From Deinococcus puniceus (lineage in GTDB: Bacteria; Deinococcota; Deinococci; Deinococcales; Deinococcaceae), in contig NZ_CP011387.1 in NCBI RefSeq assembly GCF_001644565.1, positions 72,501 to 136,500 of the forward strand: a stretch of 64,000 bases of DNA. The letters run 5' to 3'. Below the pieces are notes generated by a model. That model searched no databases, was not told the origin of the DNA, and saw nothing but the letters and a program-made list of their open reading frames with translations. Made by a program: the position numbers and the translations under genes. Below, one piece after another: positions 45,971 to 56,858 of the stretch (its first letter is position 1; every line of letters starts with the position of its first letter).

Positions 45971-47515
45971 ATGAAAGAAGTGCTGCTGCCCGAACTCGCT
46001 GAAAGCGTCGTAGAAGGCGAAATTCTGAAATGGCTGGTACAGGAAGGCGACATGATCGCGCTGGAACAGCCCCTTTGCGAAGTCATGACCGATAAAGTGA
46101 CCGTGGAACTGCCCAGCCCCGTCGCCGGACGCCTTGCCAAACGCTTGGCGCAGGAAGGCGACGTGGTGGCCGTCCACGCGGCCATTGCCCTGATCGATGA
46201 GAGCGGCGCGGAGAGTGCGGCAGGCGGGGCAGGGGAGAGCGTGGCCCCGATTCAGGCCATTCAGGACAGCGTTCAAAACCCTGCCACCACAGCCGAGCAT
46301 CTGCCCCCGCAAGCGCAGGAAGAACGCTCGATTGTAGAAGCGGGCCATATTCCGGCCAAAGCCGACGACGACACCAGCCTCTTTAAAGCCTTTGCCAGCG
46401 ACGAAACGGTGAAGGTGCAGGGTTTAGGAAACGCTGGCCGCACTGCCGTTCTGACAGCCCCGGCCCCCGCTCAGCCCGCCGTGCAGACCCGCGAAGATGG
46501 CCGCGTTCTGGCTGTTCCCGCCGCCCGCCAACTGGCACGGGAACTGGGCGTAGACGTGGCGCAGGTGCAGGGCAGCGGCCCCAACGGGCGGGTGCGCGTG
46601 CAGGACGTGACGGCGCATGTGGAGCGGGTCAAAGCGCCAGCAGCACAGTCGCCAGTGGCACAGGCTCCAGCCGCTCAAGCTCAACCCGCCCAGTCTGCCG
46701 CCCCCGCTCCGGCCCCTCAACCTCAAGCGCCCGCCAAGCCCGCCCCAACCAATACCGGCGGAATGCCTGTCGCCCCCGTGCAGTACCGCACGCCCAAAGG
46801 CTACGAACATCTGGAAGACCGCGTGCCACTGCGCGGAATGCGCCGGGCCATCAGCAACCAGATGCAGGCCAGCCACCTCTACACTGTCCGGACGCTCACC
46901 GTGGATGAGGTCAACCTGACCAAGCTCGTGACCTTCCGTGACCGCGTGAAGGAAGAGGCGAAAGAGGCGGGCGTGCGCCTCAGCTACATGCCGTTCTTCT
47001 TTAAGGCCGTAGCGGTGGCCCTCCGCAAATACCCCAGCCTGAACACTTCGTTTGATGAGGCCACCGGGGAAATTGTGCAGAAGCGGTACTACCACATGGG
47101 CATGGCCGTCGCCACCGACGCGGGCCTGACCGTGCCCGTGCTGCGCGACGTGAATCATAAGAGTGTGTTCGACTTGGCCCGCGAAGTGATTGACCTCGCA
47201 GGCCGCGCCCAGAACGGCAAACTCAGTGCCGACGAACTCACGGGCAGCAGCTTCAGCATCACCAACATCGGCTCCATTGGTGCGCTGTTTTCCTTCCCGA
47301 TCATCAACGTGCCCGACGCCGCGATTCTGGGCGTGCATTCCATCGTCAAGCGCCCGATTGTGAACGAACACGACGAGATCGTGGTGGCCCACATGATGTA
47401 CCTGAGCCTGAGCTTCGATCACCGCCTCGTAGACGGCGCGGAAGCCGCCCGCTTTTGCAAAGAAGTGATCCGGCTCTTGGAGAATCCTGACCGGTTGATG
47501 TTGGAAGGGATGTAA
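45971..47515 (+). CDS. 2-oxoacid dehydrogenase E2 (dihydrolipoyl acyltransferase)
   Basis: Core subunit of the complex. The 514-residue protein has one N-terminal lipoyl domain (lipoylated Lys42 in MTDKVTVEL), a long Ala/Pro linker, an E3-binding domain (VPAARQLARELGVDVAQVQGSGPNGRVRVQDV, about 177-212), another Pro/Ala linker (220-275) and the acyltransferase catalytic domain with SLSFDHRLVDGA (His484, Asp488). The single lipoyl domain and length fit a branched-chain E2. It follows the E1 genes; a ribosome-binding GAGGTTCC precedes the start. Confidence 0.9.
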   Translation: MKEVLLPELAESVVEGEILKWLVQEGDMIALEQPLCEVMTDKVTVELPSPVAGRLAKRLAQEGDVVAVHAAIALIDESGAESAAGGAGESVAPIQAIQDSVQNPATTAEHLPPQAQEERSIVEAGHIPAKADDDTSLFKAFASDETVKVQGLGNAGRTAVLTAPAPAQPAVQTREDGRVLAVPAARQLARELGVDVAQVQGSGPNGRVRVQDVTAHVERVKAPAAQSPVAQAPAAQAQPAQSAAPAPAPQPQAPAKPAPTNTGGMPVAPVQYRTPKGYEHLEDRVPLRGMRRAISNQMQASHLYTVRTLTVDEVNLTKLVTFRDRVKEEAKEAGVRLSYMPFFFKAVAVALRKYPSLNTSFDEATGEIVQKRYYHMGMAVATDAGLTVPVLRDVNHKSVFDLAREVIDLAGRAQNGKLSADELTGSSFSITNIGSIGALFSFPIINVPDAAILGVHSIVKRPIVNEHDEIVVAHMMYLSLSFDHRLVDGAEAARFCKEVIRLLENPDRLMLEGM

Positions 47516-47524
47516 TTGCTGTAA

Positions 47525-47607
47525 GTGGTCAGTGGTGAGTGGGAAAAGCGGGAACTGCAACGACATTCTGTGTGCAGTTCCCGCTTTTATCTTTTTCCAC
47601 TGACCAC
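47525..47607. repeat. nested inverted repeat between E2 and SDR genes
   Basis: Outer arms GTGGTCAGTGG (47525-47535) and CCACTGACCAC (47597-47607) enclose a perfect 16-bp inner hairpin (47544-47559 with 47573-47588) that has AAAA and TTTT ends. It serves as a bidirectional terminator for the convergent E2 and SDR genes and carries the dispersed GTGGTCAGTGGTGAGTGGG word. Confidence 0.7.
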
Positions 47608-47630
47608 TAATTACTCGCCACTCACGGTTT

Positions 47631-48545
47631 TCAGCCGTTCACCACTTCGCCCCCGTTCACATGCATCACTTGCCCCGTCACGTAACTGCTGTCCTCGCTC
47701 GCCAAGTACACATAGGCAGGGGCGACTTCGGCGGGCTGGCCGGGGCGTTTCAAGGGCACGTCTGCGCCGTGTTCTCCTACCCGTTCGGCATCAAAGGTGG
47801 CCGGAATCAGGGGTGTCCAGATGGGGCCGGGGGCCACCGCATTCACGCGGATGCCCTGTTCGGCCAGCGCTTGGCTGAGGCTACGGGTAAAGGCCACCTG
47901 TGCGCCTTTGGTGCTGGAATAGTCCAGCAGTTGCGGGCTGCCCTTGTACGCCGTGACGCTGGTGGTATTGATGATGCTCGCGCCCTCTTTCAGGTGGGGC
48001 AAGGCCGCCTGAGTCACGTAAAACATCCCGAAGACGTTGGTGCGGAAGGTGGCCTGCAACTGCTCCGGCGTAATGTCGGTGATGCTGTCCTGCGGGTGCT
48101 GCTCGGCGGCGTTGTTTACCACGATGTCGAGGCGGCCAAACTTGTCTACCGTTTGCTGCACGGCGTCCTTGGCGATCTGGGGGTCACCCACGTCGCCCGC
48201 GATGGTCAGGCACCTCCGGCCTTCGCTCTCAATCATCTCGGCAGTGGCTTTGGCGTCCTCGTGTTCGTCCAAATACAGCACGGCCACGTCTGCGCCTTCC
48301 CGCGCAAAATGCACCGCCACCGCCCGCCCGATGCCGCTGTCTCCACCCGTGATCAGGGCGACTTTACCTTCCAGTTTGCCGCTGCCCCGGTAGTTGTCGC
48401 GCACCACGACGGGGGCCACGCTCATTTCCGCTTCGCTGCCGGGCTGCTCATCCTGCGTCTCGGCGGGCACCTGTTCGGGCATGTCCTGAATGGCGGCGGT
48501 TTCCGGCTGGCCCTGTTGGTTCAATTCATGCTGGTCTGAGGTCAT
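47631..48545 (-). CDS. SDR-family oxidoreductase
   Basis: A 304-residue short-chain dehydrogenase with a 50-residue Glu/Gln-rich N-terminal extension. The dinucleotide loop is LITGGDSGIGRAVA (64-77), followed by the NNAAEQ motif and the catalytic YSSTKGAQ (Tyr and Lys of the YxxxK set). This is the YhdF/YghA-like group of general-stress SDRs. The substrate is unknown. It is a single gene, convergent with E2. Confidence 0.88.
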   Translation of the reverse strand: MTSDQHELNQQGQPETAAIQDMPEQVPAETQDEQPGSEAEMSVAPVVVRDNYRGSGKLEGKVALITGGDSGIGRAVAVHFAREGADVAVLYLDEHEDAKATAEMIESEGRRCLTIAGDVGDPQIAKDAVQQTVDKFGRLDIVVNNAAEQHPQDSITDITPEQLQATFRTNVFGMFYVTQAALPHLKEGASIINTTSVTAYKGSPQLLDYSSTKGAQVAFTRSLSQALAEQGIRVNAVAPGPIWTPLIPATFDAERVGEHGADVPLKRPGQPAEVAPAYVYLASEDSSYVTGQVMHVNGGEVVNG

Positions 48546-48639
48546 GCGCCTATTTCACACGCCCCAGCCTGCTTTGTCCTTTAGAGCGCGTGTAGCAAAT
48601 ACAGGGAGAAGCCTCAGAAGGTCTTGGGCCTGACCAAAG

Positions 48640-48678
48640 AAAACGCCCACCCCCTTGCTGCTTGGGGGTGGGCGTTTT
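48640..48678 (-). terminator. rho-independent terminator of tkt
   Basis: AAAACGCCCACCCCC pairs perfectly with GGGGGTGGGCGTTTT (48664-48678) across a 9-nt loop. The T-tract on the minus strand follows the tkt stop by 15 nt. Confidence 0.8.
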
Positions 48679-48692
48679 GAAAGGTTTGAGCT

Positions 48693-50708
48693 TTACAGAA
48701 GCCCTTTCACCGTCTTCACCACATTCGGCACACTGAAGCCGAATTTCTCGAACAGGATGGGCGCGGGTGCCGATGCACCGAAAGTGTCCATGCCGATGAC
48801 TGCGCCGTCCAGACCGACCCATTCATACCAAGGCTGCTTGGTGGCGGCTTCAATCGCCACGCGCTTAACGCCGGGGGTCAGGACGCTGTCGCGGTAGCTG
48901 CGGTCTTGGGCGCGGAACACTTCCATGCAGGGCATAGACACCACGCGGGCACCGATGCCTTCGGCGGCAAGAGCGTCGGCACTAGACAGCGCGAGAGCCA
49001 CTTCGCTTCCCGACGCGACCAAGATCACCTGTGCGTTGTCGGCGTCACGCAGCACATAGGCTCCCTTTTTTACGCCTGCATGGTTGCGGGGCAAAATCGG
49101 CAAATCTTGGCGAGACAAGATCAGGGCGGTGGGGCCTTTGCCGTATTCCAGCGCCATCAGCCACGCGGCGGCGGTTTCGTTGGCGTCGGCGGGCCGGATC
49201 ACGTGTGCGCCGGGCACCGAACGCAGCATCGCCAGCTGCTCTATCGGCTGGTGCGTGGGGCCGTCTTCGCCCAACCCGATGGAATCGTGGGTCAGCACAT
49301 AGGTCACGGGCTGCATCTGAAGGGCCGACAGGCGGAAGGCGGGCTTGAGGTAGTCCGCGAACACGAGGAACGTGCCCACCAACGGGCGCAGGCCACCGAA
49401 CAGGCTCAGGCCGTTGGCGGCGGCGGCCATGCCGAATTCGCGCACGCCGAAGTACACGTTGCGGCCCGCGTAATTGCTGCTGTCCAGCGTGCCGCCGTCC
49501 GTAATGGTGGTTTTGGTGCTGCCACTCAGGTCGGCGCTGCCGCCCATCAGACCCGGTACCACTTTGGCCAGCGCATTGATGACTTCGCCGCTGGTGACGC
49601 GGGTGCCCGACGCCTTGCCGCCCACTTCATAGCTGGGCAGCGCGTCGGCCAGATTTGCGGGCAGTTCACGGGCCAGCATGGCGTCCAACTCCAAGGCCAG
49701 TTCGGGGTGGGCGGCGTGGTAGCCCGCCATCATCTCGTTCCACTGGCCTTCTTGCTCCGCGCCGCGTGCGGTGGCGTCCATGTGGGCCTTCACTTCGTCC
49801 GGCACGGTAAAGGGCGGGTAGTCCCAGCCCAGCGCGGCTTTGGTAGAAGCGACGCCTTCTGCTCCCAGTGGCTCGCCGTGCGCTTTGCTGGTGCCTGCGC
49901 GGGGGCTGCCGAAGCCGATGACGGTGCGAACGTGAATCAGCGTGGGCTGATCTTTGTTGGCCTTGGCCTGCTCGATGGCGGCGCGGATTTCGTCCAGATT
50001 ATTGCCGTCCTGCACGCGCAGCACTTGCCAGCCGTAAGCACGGTAGCGCTCCGAGGTGTTCTCGGATTCGGCCTTGTCGGTGGCGGTATCCAGCTGCACT
50101 TGATTGTCGTCGTGCAGCCAGATCAGGCGGCCCAGTTTCAGGTGTCCGGCCAGCGCTGCCGACTCGTGGTTCACGCCTTCCTGCAAGTCTCCGTCGCCCA
50201 AAATGGAGTACACGAAGTTGTCGAACACGGGGAAGCCTTCACGGTTGTAGCGGGCGGCCAAGTGCGCCTGCGCCATCGCCATGCCCACCGTCATCGCCGC
50301 GCCCTGACCCAGTGGCCCCGTGGTGGCGTCCAGCCCTTTGGTATGAAAAAACTCCGGGTGGCCGGGCGTCTTGCTGCCCCACTGCCGGAAGTTTTTGATG
50401 TCTTCCAGCGGCATATCGTACCCGGTCAGGTGCAGCAGCGAGTAGATGAGCATGCTGGCGTGGCCCGCCGACAGCACGAAGCGGTCACGGCCCGCCCATT
50501 CGGGGTTGGCGGGATTGTGGCGCAGGAAATCCTGCCACACCACGTAGCCCATCGGCGCGGCTCCCAGCGGCGCACCGGGATGCCCGCTGTTGGCCTGCTG
50601 CACGCCGTCGATGCTGAGGGTGCGGATGGTGTTGATGCTCAGTTGCGCCGCGCCGGAGGTCTGACCCGTGGCCTGCTCTGTGCCGCTCTGTTCTGGGCTT
50701 GTGGACAT
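48693..50708 (-). CDS. tkt: transketolase
   Basis: Thiamine-diphosphate enzyme of the pentose phosphate pathway. The protein has 671 residues from the chosen start and reads [26 protein letters not shown], then the TPP-binding [33 protein letters not shown] and the middle-domain motif [18 protein letters not shown]. The start at 50708 is fixed by a TAAGAT box 7 nt upstream, indicating a leaderless mRNA. Upstream ATG codons at 50717 and 50744 would precede the transcription start. Confidence 0.95.
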   Translation of the reverse strand: MSTSPEQSGTEQATGQTSGAAQLSINTIRTLSIDGVQQANSGHPGAPLGAAPMGYVVWQDFLRHNPANPEWAGRDRFVLSAGHASMLIYSLLHLTGYDMPLEDIKNFRQWGSKTPGHPEFFHTKGLDATTGPLGQGAAMTVGMAMAQAHLAARYNREGFPVFDNFVYSILGDGDLQEGVNHESAALAGHLKLGRLIWLHDDNQVQLDTATDKAESENTSERYRAYGWQVLRVQDGNNLDEIRAAIEQAKANKDQPTLIHVRTVIGFGSPRAGTSKAHGEPLGAEGVASTKAALGWDYPPFTVPDEVKAHMDATARGAEQEGQWNEMMAGYHAAHPELALELDAMLARELPANLADALPSYEVGGKASGTRVTSGEVINALAKVVPGLMGGSADLSGSTKTTITDGGTLDSSNYAGRNVYFGVREFGMAAAANGLSLFGGLRPLVGTFLVFADYLKPAFRLSALQMQPVTYVLTHDSIGLGEDGPTHQPIEQLAMLRSVPGAHVIRPADANETAAAWLMALEYGKGPTALILSRQDLPILPRNHAGVKKGAYVLRDADNAQVILVASGSEVALALSSADALAAEGIGARVVSMPCMEVFRAQDRSYRDSVLTPGVKRVAIEAATKQPWYEWVGLDGAVIGMDTFGASAPAPILFEKFGFSVPNVVKTVKGLL

Positions 50709-50715
50709 GCCGCCC

Positions 50716-50721
50716 ATCTTA
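50716..50721 (-). promoter_or_regulatory. -10 box of leaderless tkt
   Basis: TAAGAT on the minus strand, 7 nt before the ATG at 50708. Confidence 0.6.
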
Positions 50722-50797
50722 ACCTGCCCGCCGATGGTGTACACCGGACACGAATAGGCTGGCCTTCATTTTCCGCCTACATCCGGCCCCCGGATTT

Positions 50798-51703
50798 CTA
50801 GTCCACCTGCTCTGCCCCGAACACCCGCCCCGGCGCGGCGTACTCGTCCCTCGCTGCTACCAACTGAATTTCGCGGGTTCCGGCTTGGTGCGTGCGCTCT
50901 AGCAGAACGTACAGGGCGCTCATGGACAGGCTCAGCGCCGTCGCTACGTTTCCAGTCCGGACGAATTGCCCCAAAAACAGCGCGGCAATAGCGTCTCCGG
51001 TGCCGTTGCGCGGTGGGTCGAGCGGCAGCAGCGGCGTGCGGCACAGCCAAGCGCCCTCATCCGTCACTGCCAGCGTTTCAATTGTGTCTTGCGGCGCGTC
51101 ACTGCGGGTCAGGCTGGTCACCAACACAATTTGGGGGCCGTTGGGGTTCAGGCGGCCCCGTAGGGCGTGTGCGGCGCTCAGGGCGTCTTGCAGTGTATTC
51201 ACCGTTTGCCCGGTCAGGAGTTCCAGTTCAAATTGGTTGGGCGTCACGATGTCGGCGGCGGGAATGGCCTGTCCCGCGATCAATTCCGGCAGTTCGGGCC
51301 GCACGAACACGCCGCGTCCCACGTCGCCCATCACGGGGTCGCAGCAGTACAGGGCCGCCGGATTGGCCGCCCGCACGCGCTGCACCGCGCCGACAACAGC
51401 CGCCACCGTACCTTCGCTGCCCATGTAGCCGCTGAGGACGGCGTGACACCCCGGCAGTGCGCCGCGTGCCTCTATGCCGTCCAGCAATTCGGCCACCAGT
51501 TCGGGCGGAAACACCGCGCCAGTCCACGCCCCGTACCCGGTGTGATTGGAAAACTGCACCGTGTTCACCGCCCAGACCTCGAACCCGAGGCATTGCAGCG
51601 GGAACACGGCGGCGGCGTTGCCCACATGCCCGTAGCTGACCCAAGACTGGATGCTGAGAATATTGAGCGGCAGAGTTACAGATGCTGGAGCGGGGGCGGT
51701 CAT
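50798..51703 (-). CDS. pdxY: pyridoxal kinase
   Basis: Phosphorylates pyridoxal to PLP in the salvage pathway. The 301-residue ribokinase-family protein has the PdxY N-terminus [26 protein letters not shown], the [16 protein letters not shown] block and the nucleotide-binding/catalytic [18 protein letters not shown], with the catalytic Asp in GTGD. The mRNA is leaderless, with TATCCT 6 nt upstream. An IS630 element is inserted 6-7 bp upstream of that box, so the native -35 region has been displaced. Confidence 0.92.
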   Translation of the reverse strand: MTAPAPASVTLPLNILSIQSWVSYGHVGNAAAVFPLQCLGFEVWAVNTVQFSNHTGYGAWTGAVFPPELVAELLDGIEARGALPGCHAVLSGYMGSEGTVAAVVGAVQRVRAANPAALYCCDPVMGDVGRGVFVRPELPELIAGQAIPAADIVTPNQFELELLTGQTVNTLQDALSAAHALRGRLNPNGPQIVLVTSLTRSDAPQDTIETLAVTDEGAWLCRTPLLPLDPPRNGTGDAIAALFLGQFVRTGNVATALSLSMSALYVLLERTHQAGTREIQLVAARDEYAAPGRVFGAEQVD

Positions 51704-51709
51704 GCGTTC

Positions 51710-51715
51710 AGGATA
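51710..51715 (-). promoter_or_regulatory. -10 box of pdxY, cut off from its -35 by IS630
   Basis: TATCCT on the minus strand lies 6 nt before the pdxY ATG. The IS630 target TA is at 51721-51722, so any -35 element now falls inside the insertion sequence, where no good TTGACA match is placed at 16-18 bp. Confidence 0.55.
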
Positions 51716-51754
51716 CGGCCTAGTGGACAGCCACAGGCATGTCTGTAGTTATTC

Positions 51755-52369
51755 TCACGCTGGGTAGTGCCGTCCGAGCTTCTCCCGCGCAGCTGGTGTT
51801 GAGAATTGCCAGTTCACGCGCACCGCCCGCGCATTGCGGTCGGTTTCCCAGGCATGTATCTCACGCTCGACGGCCTCTTTGCTGGCCAGACGTTGCCCAA
51901 GACACTGACGTTGCAGGGCCGACCATTCGAGTTCGGCCATGTTCAGCCAAGACGCATGTTTTGGCGTGTGTACCCACTCAAATCGACGAGTCAATTGCCG
52001 GGCTTCCTCTGCCGGAAGATGTTGATATAACGCCGCTGGGCTGTGTGTCGACAGCTGATCCAGGACGAGTGTGATCTTCTCTGCCTCGGGATAGTGTACC
52101 TCCAGGCTCTGGAGTTGCGCTGCGAACTCCGCATTTCCTCGTCGCTCGGTCACCGTGACCGTACGTTGACCCGTCAGGGGTTCGAAGGCCACGAAGAAAT
52201 TCACCGTGCCGCACCGCTTGTATTCATGATCCACCCGTGCCGGGATTCCCGGCACGGGTGGCAATGGCTCACGGACATGATCAAGCAGCTGGTAGGATTT
52301 TTCATCGAAGCAGATGACCGGCCGCGAAGCGTCGTAGGGCTGAGCATACGTGTCCAGCACAGCTTCCAT
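51755..52369 (-). CDS. IS630 transposase, catalytic part (frame B)
   Basis: The 204-residue C-terminal part of the transposase, read from an internal ATG. It has the DDE catalytic residues: PVICFDEKSYQLL (Asp22), ITLVLDQLSTHSP (second Asp) and WLNMAELEWSAL (Glu). Frame analysis shows that it joins the upstream ORF after a -1 shift at seven A residues (52437-52443); the joined product reads LKKNALKPWQVQSWCVAQVGADFVWRMEAVL, the usual IS630 sequence. All catalytic residues are intact. Confidence 0.88.
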   Translation of the reverse strand: MEAVLDTYAQPYDASRPVICFDEKSYQLLDHVREPLPPVPGIPARVDHEYKRCGTVNFFVAFEPLTGQRTVTVTERRGNAEFAAQLQSLEVHYPEAEKITLVLDQLSTHSPAALYQHLPAEEARQLTRRFEWVHTPKHASWLNMAELEWSALQRQCLGQRLASKEAVEREIHAWETDRNARAVRVNWQFSTPAAREKLGRHYPA

Positions 52370-52389
52370 GCGCCAGACGAAGTCCGCGC

Positions 52390-52860
52390 CTACCTGAGCG
52401 ACACACCAACTTTGAACTTGCCACGGTTTGAGCGCGTTTTTTTCAGTGTGCGCCGCACCGTCTCGTCACTAATACTGTCCACCACGCCTAAGGTCACCAG
52501 ACGATCAGCCAAGAGCTGCATCGTCCACTTCTCCCGACCCTCAGGAGTCGAGCAGACTTCGGCAATCAGGATCGCCGTCTGCTGAGGATCCAGTTTCGGG
52601 GGCTGCTTAGGACGCTCTTTTTCGTACAGGGCAGCCTGCAGGCCGCCCTCAGCGTACTTCTTGCGAATGGATGCCACAGTCGCAGCATTGACGCCCTGAC
52701 GCTGGGCCACCTCCTGATCGAGGAGCCCTTGCTCGCTCAGCAACAGCAGACGTGCGCGGGTCATGACCCGCGCACTGTGCACGCCTTTGCGCGTCATGTC
52801 CGTCAGCTGTTGCCGCTCATCGTCACTCAGCTTCACAACCCACTGCTTCTGTCGTCCCAT
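52390..52860 (-). CDS. IS630 transposase, DNA-binding part (frame A)
   Basis: The 156-residue N-terminal part of the transposase, starting MGRQKQWVVKLSDDERQQL. It has the paired helix-turn-helix domain (TRARLLLLSEQGLLDQEVAQRQGVNAATVASIRKKYAEGG) that binds the terminal repeats. Read without a shift it ends SLR soon after the A7 run. A -1 frameshift at that run fuses it to the catalytic part, so this is likely a programmed-frameshift element and not a broken gene. Confidence 0.85.
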   Translation of the reverse strand: MGRQKQWVVKLSDDERQQLTDMTRKGVHSARVMTRARLLLLSEQGLLDQEVAQRQGVNAATVASIRKKYAEGGLQAALYEKERPKQPPKLDPQQTAILIAEVCSTPEGREKWTMQLLADRLVTLGVVDSISDETVRRTLKKTRSNRGKFKVGVSLR

Positions 52861-52908
52861 TCCTGAGTCTAACCCATGTCATGCCTGTGGCTGTCCACTA
52901 GACGTGCT

Positions 52909-53805
52909 TTACCGAATAGAACTGGCTTTAAAGGGTTTGGCCCCCGCCGAAAACAGAACGTCCCAAGTGGCGCGGTCTACCCGCCCCGTCACGCCAAGGC
53001 CGTTGGCCGCCTGAAACGCCCGCACGGTGGCCGCCGTGACTGGCCCGAAATAGCCGTCGCCACGCCCGCCGCCGCTGGGCTGGGTCAGGGCGATCAGGCG
53101 GTTTTGCACGGCCAGCACGTCTTGTCCGTTCATGCGCTTGGGCAGCAGCTCCAGCGGGCGGGTGTACGTCAGCGGGGCCACTGAGGGTTGTGTCGCGCTG
53201 GGGGCGGGTGAAGGCGTTGCAGCGGCGACTGTCGGGGTCGGTACGGGAGGCGGCGTGCGAGCTGGGGGCGTCGGTGTAGGAGTGGGCGTCGTGGTCGGAG
53301 CCGGGGTGGGCGTAGGCCGGGTCAGCGTTACGCCACCAATTTGGGTGGAGTTGGCAGGCGGAGTGGCAGGCTTGGCCGCCGTGCTGGGCGTGGTCGGTGC
53401 GGCAGTGGGCGCGGGCGCACTGGCGGGCGGCGTGTCCACATACACCAGCGTTTGGGCGCGGCCATCGGGATCGGGTTGCAGGCGCACATACACGAAGCCC
53501 GCCGGGGTTTTGAGCCAATTGAACACGCTGCGTTGCTCGTCGCGGCTGCGCCATACCCCGTACAGGTCGGCTTCCAGTTCGGCCACCAATTTCATCCGCA
53601 CATTTTCTACGGTGCCCCCTGTGCCCACGCAGGCCTTTAGGGTGGTGCCAATTTTGGCAAAACTGGTGGGGCAATTGCGGAGTACGCCGTCCAGCACGCC
53701 TGCCAGCCTCACCGCCGCCTTTTCTACATCCGCTTTGGCAGGAGCAGCGGCGGCAGGCGTACAGCAGGCAGAGGAGAGGGCAAACAAGAGGGCAACGCGC
53801 TTCAT
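52909..53805 (-). CDS. secreted peptidoglycan-binding protein
   Basis: A 298-residue exported protein. A signal peptide ([21 protein letters not shown]) is followed by an uncharacterised domain with three cysteines (about 20-115), a long Pro/Thr/Ala linker (about 120-205) and a C-terminal PG_binding_1 domain ([15 protein letters not shown]...[37 protein letters not shown]). It probably anchors to the wall. A GTG at 53826 is an alternative start. The stop codon lies 9 bp from the IS630 element, so the insertion just misses the gene. Confidence 0.82.
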   Translation of the reverse strand: MKRVALLFALSSACCTPAAAAPAKADVEKAAVRLAGVLDGVLRNCPTSFAKIGTTLKACVGTGGTVENVRMKLVAELEADLYGVWRSRDEQRSVFNWLKTPAGFVYVRLQPDPDGRAQTLVYVDTPPASAPAPTAAPTTPSTAAKPATPPANSTQIGGVTLTRPTPTPAPTTTPTPTPTPPARTPPPVPTPTVAAATPSPAPSATQPSVAPLTYTRPLELLPKRMNGQDVLAVQNRLIALTQPSGGGRGDGYFGPVTAATVRAFQAANGLGVTGRVDRATWDVLFSAGAKPFKASSIR

Positions 53806-53932
53806 CAAACTAGAAGTAGCACGCACAGGTCAGGTGAGTCTGATGGGGCTGTCAGAAAGGATTGAGCGTGTCTTGATGTGGCTTTCAGCGGCAGGGGGCG
53901 CGGGCTGAAAGCGCCTGTGCCACGCTGAAGGC

Positions 53933-54625
53933 ATGACCGCCACCCAGCAGACCCAATTCCGAATCACCGACGCAGCACAGGCCCGCGCCCTGCGGCAGCA
54001 GCATCATTTTCTGGCCCGCTTTCTCACCCCGCATTCTCCCAGCGACATCGCCGTGTCGGTGGGCATGGCCCCGAATCTGGCCCATCACCACGCCCGCAAA
54101 CTGGCCGGATTGGGCCTACTGATCCGGCTGGAACGCAAGGCGGGCAAAGTGGCCTACCAACTGGCGGCGCGGGAATTTGTGGTGGCGTCCCGCCTGCTCC
54201 CGCCCGAAGATGGGCTGGGCAACGGCACGGCAGACATGCGGGAACTGTCGGCAGCCTTCCTGCACGCCTACGAACGGTCATGGGGCGTGATGCAGGGTGA
54301 TGAGGACGGCACATTCAGCTTTGGAGACCACATCATTCCAGCGCCGCCCATCAGCCTCTTGGACAAGCCCGCCGTAGAACCCTACCCCACCCACTTTGAT
54401 GCCCTGACCTTACGCCTCACGCCGGAACGCTACGCCCGCCTTGCCCGCGCCCTGAGCAACTTGATAGCCGAAGTCGCCGCCGAACCTCTGACCAATGAAG
54501 GCCAAGCTTGCACGCTGGCCGTGTTGGCCTTCGAGGGTGTGCCGGGTGAAGCGGGCGGGGAGATGCGGGGAATGTCGCGCCGCCTGAATTCCTTCCTTGG
54601 GGCGGAAGGGGCGACACAGCACTAA
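53933..54625 (+). CDS. winged helix-turn-helix transcriptional regulator
   Basis: A 230-residue protein. The N-terminal half (about 10-85) is a winged helix of ArsR type: HHFLARFLTPHSPSDIAVSVGMAPNLAHHHARKLAGLGLLIRLERKAGKVAYQLAAREFVV. The C-terminal half, about residues 90-230, has no recognised motif and may bind an effector. There is no metal-binding CxC set. It is divergent from the peptidoglycan-binding gene (about 130 bp between starts), a possible target; it is convergent with the acyl-CoA dehydrogenase. Confidence 0.75.
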   Translation: MTATQQTQFRITDAAQARALRQQHHFLARFLTPHSPSDIAVSVGMAPNLAHHHARKLAGLGLLIRLERKAGKVAYQLAAREFVVASRLLPPEDGLGNGTADMRELSAAFLHAYERSWGVMQGDEDGTFSFGDHIIPAPPISLLDKPAVEPYPTHFDALTLRLTPERYARLARALSNLIAEVAAEPLTNEGQACTLAVLAFEGVPGEAGGEMRGMSRRLNSFLGAEGATQH

Positions 54626-54709
54626 AAATAGAGCACTAAAAAAACTGCCCCCGCCGTGAAGCAGGAGCAGCGTTGAATGGCCTGAAAGCTAACGCTGTAA
54701 AGCGGAGGC

Positions 54710-56545
<1,836 letters not shown>

Positions 56546-56858
56546 AAAACACTCCTCGCAGGGGGCCGCCCGACGAGAGGGCGCAACCCAGCATTGTTGA
56601 TTAGACTCAGTCTAAAACTTTTTGGCGGCATTGTCATGTGGTTCAACCGTGCTTTCAAAAACGTCTCAAGGCAGCCAGAGGTGTCTCTGCGCTGGGAACA
56701 CGGCACTCAGCCCCTCATCAAACCTAAAGCAGAGATTCACCTTCGCCCCAAAACAGGTTAAATCACGCCGGAATTCATCTATCGGGGGGCGGGGGCCATC
56801 TGTCCCGTCAGGTCTGTTTGTGTTCCCTCTCTGCATTTCAGGTATGTTGTTAAGGATC
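56546..56858. other. 313-nt divergent intergenic region
   Basis: It separates the acyl-CoA dehydrogenase (leftward) from the Crp/Fnr gene (rightward). Apart from the palindrome at 56601-56615 I see no clear structure. The longer frame reading through it to the Crp gene lacks family similarity and is rejected. Confidence 0.4.
56601..56615. promoter_or_regulatory. palindromic operator upstream of the acyl-CoA dehydrogenase
   Basis: TTAGACTCAGTCTAA is a perfect inverted repeat of 7-bp arms around one base. It is placed 55 bp before the acyl-CoA dehydrogenase start, in the promoter region. TetR- or FadR-type repressors of fatty-acid genes use such sites; which protein binds it is unknown. Confidence 0.5.

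Larger units (their letters stand above)
51721..52900. mobile_element. IS630-family insertion sequence with TA target duplication
   Basis: The element is bounded by perfect terminal inverted repeats: TAGTGGACAGCCACAGGCAT starting at 51721 and its complement ending at 52900. Each includes the TA dinucleotide that IS630/Tc1 elements duplicate. The IS proper is 51723-52898, about 1.18 kb. It encodes a DDE transposase in two overlapping frames on the minus strand. It sits between pdxY and a peptidoglycan-binding protein gene, 9 bp after the stop of the latter. The identical ends suggest a recent insertion. Confidence 0.93.

Noticed and set aside
48906..50801. 631-codon plus-strand frame opposite tkt
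   Set aside because: Antisense shadow of transketolase.
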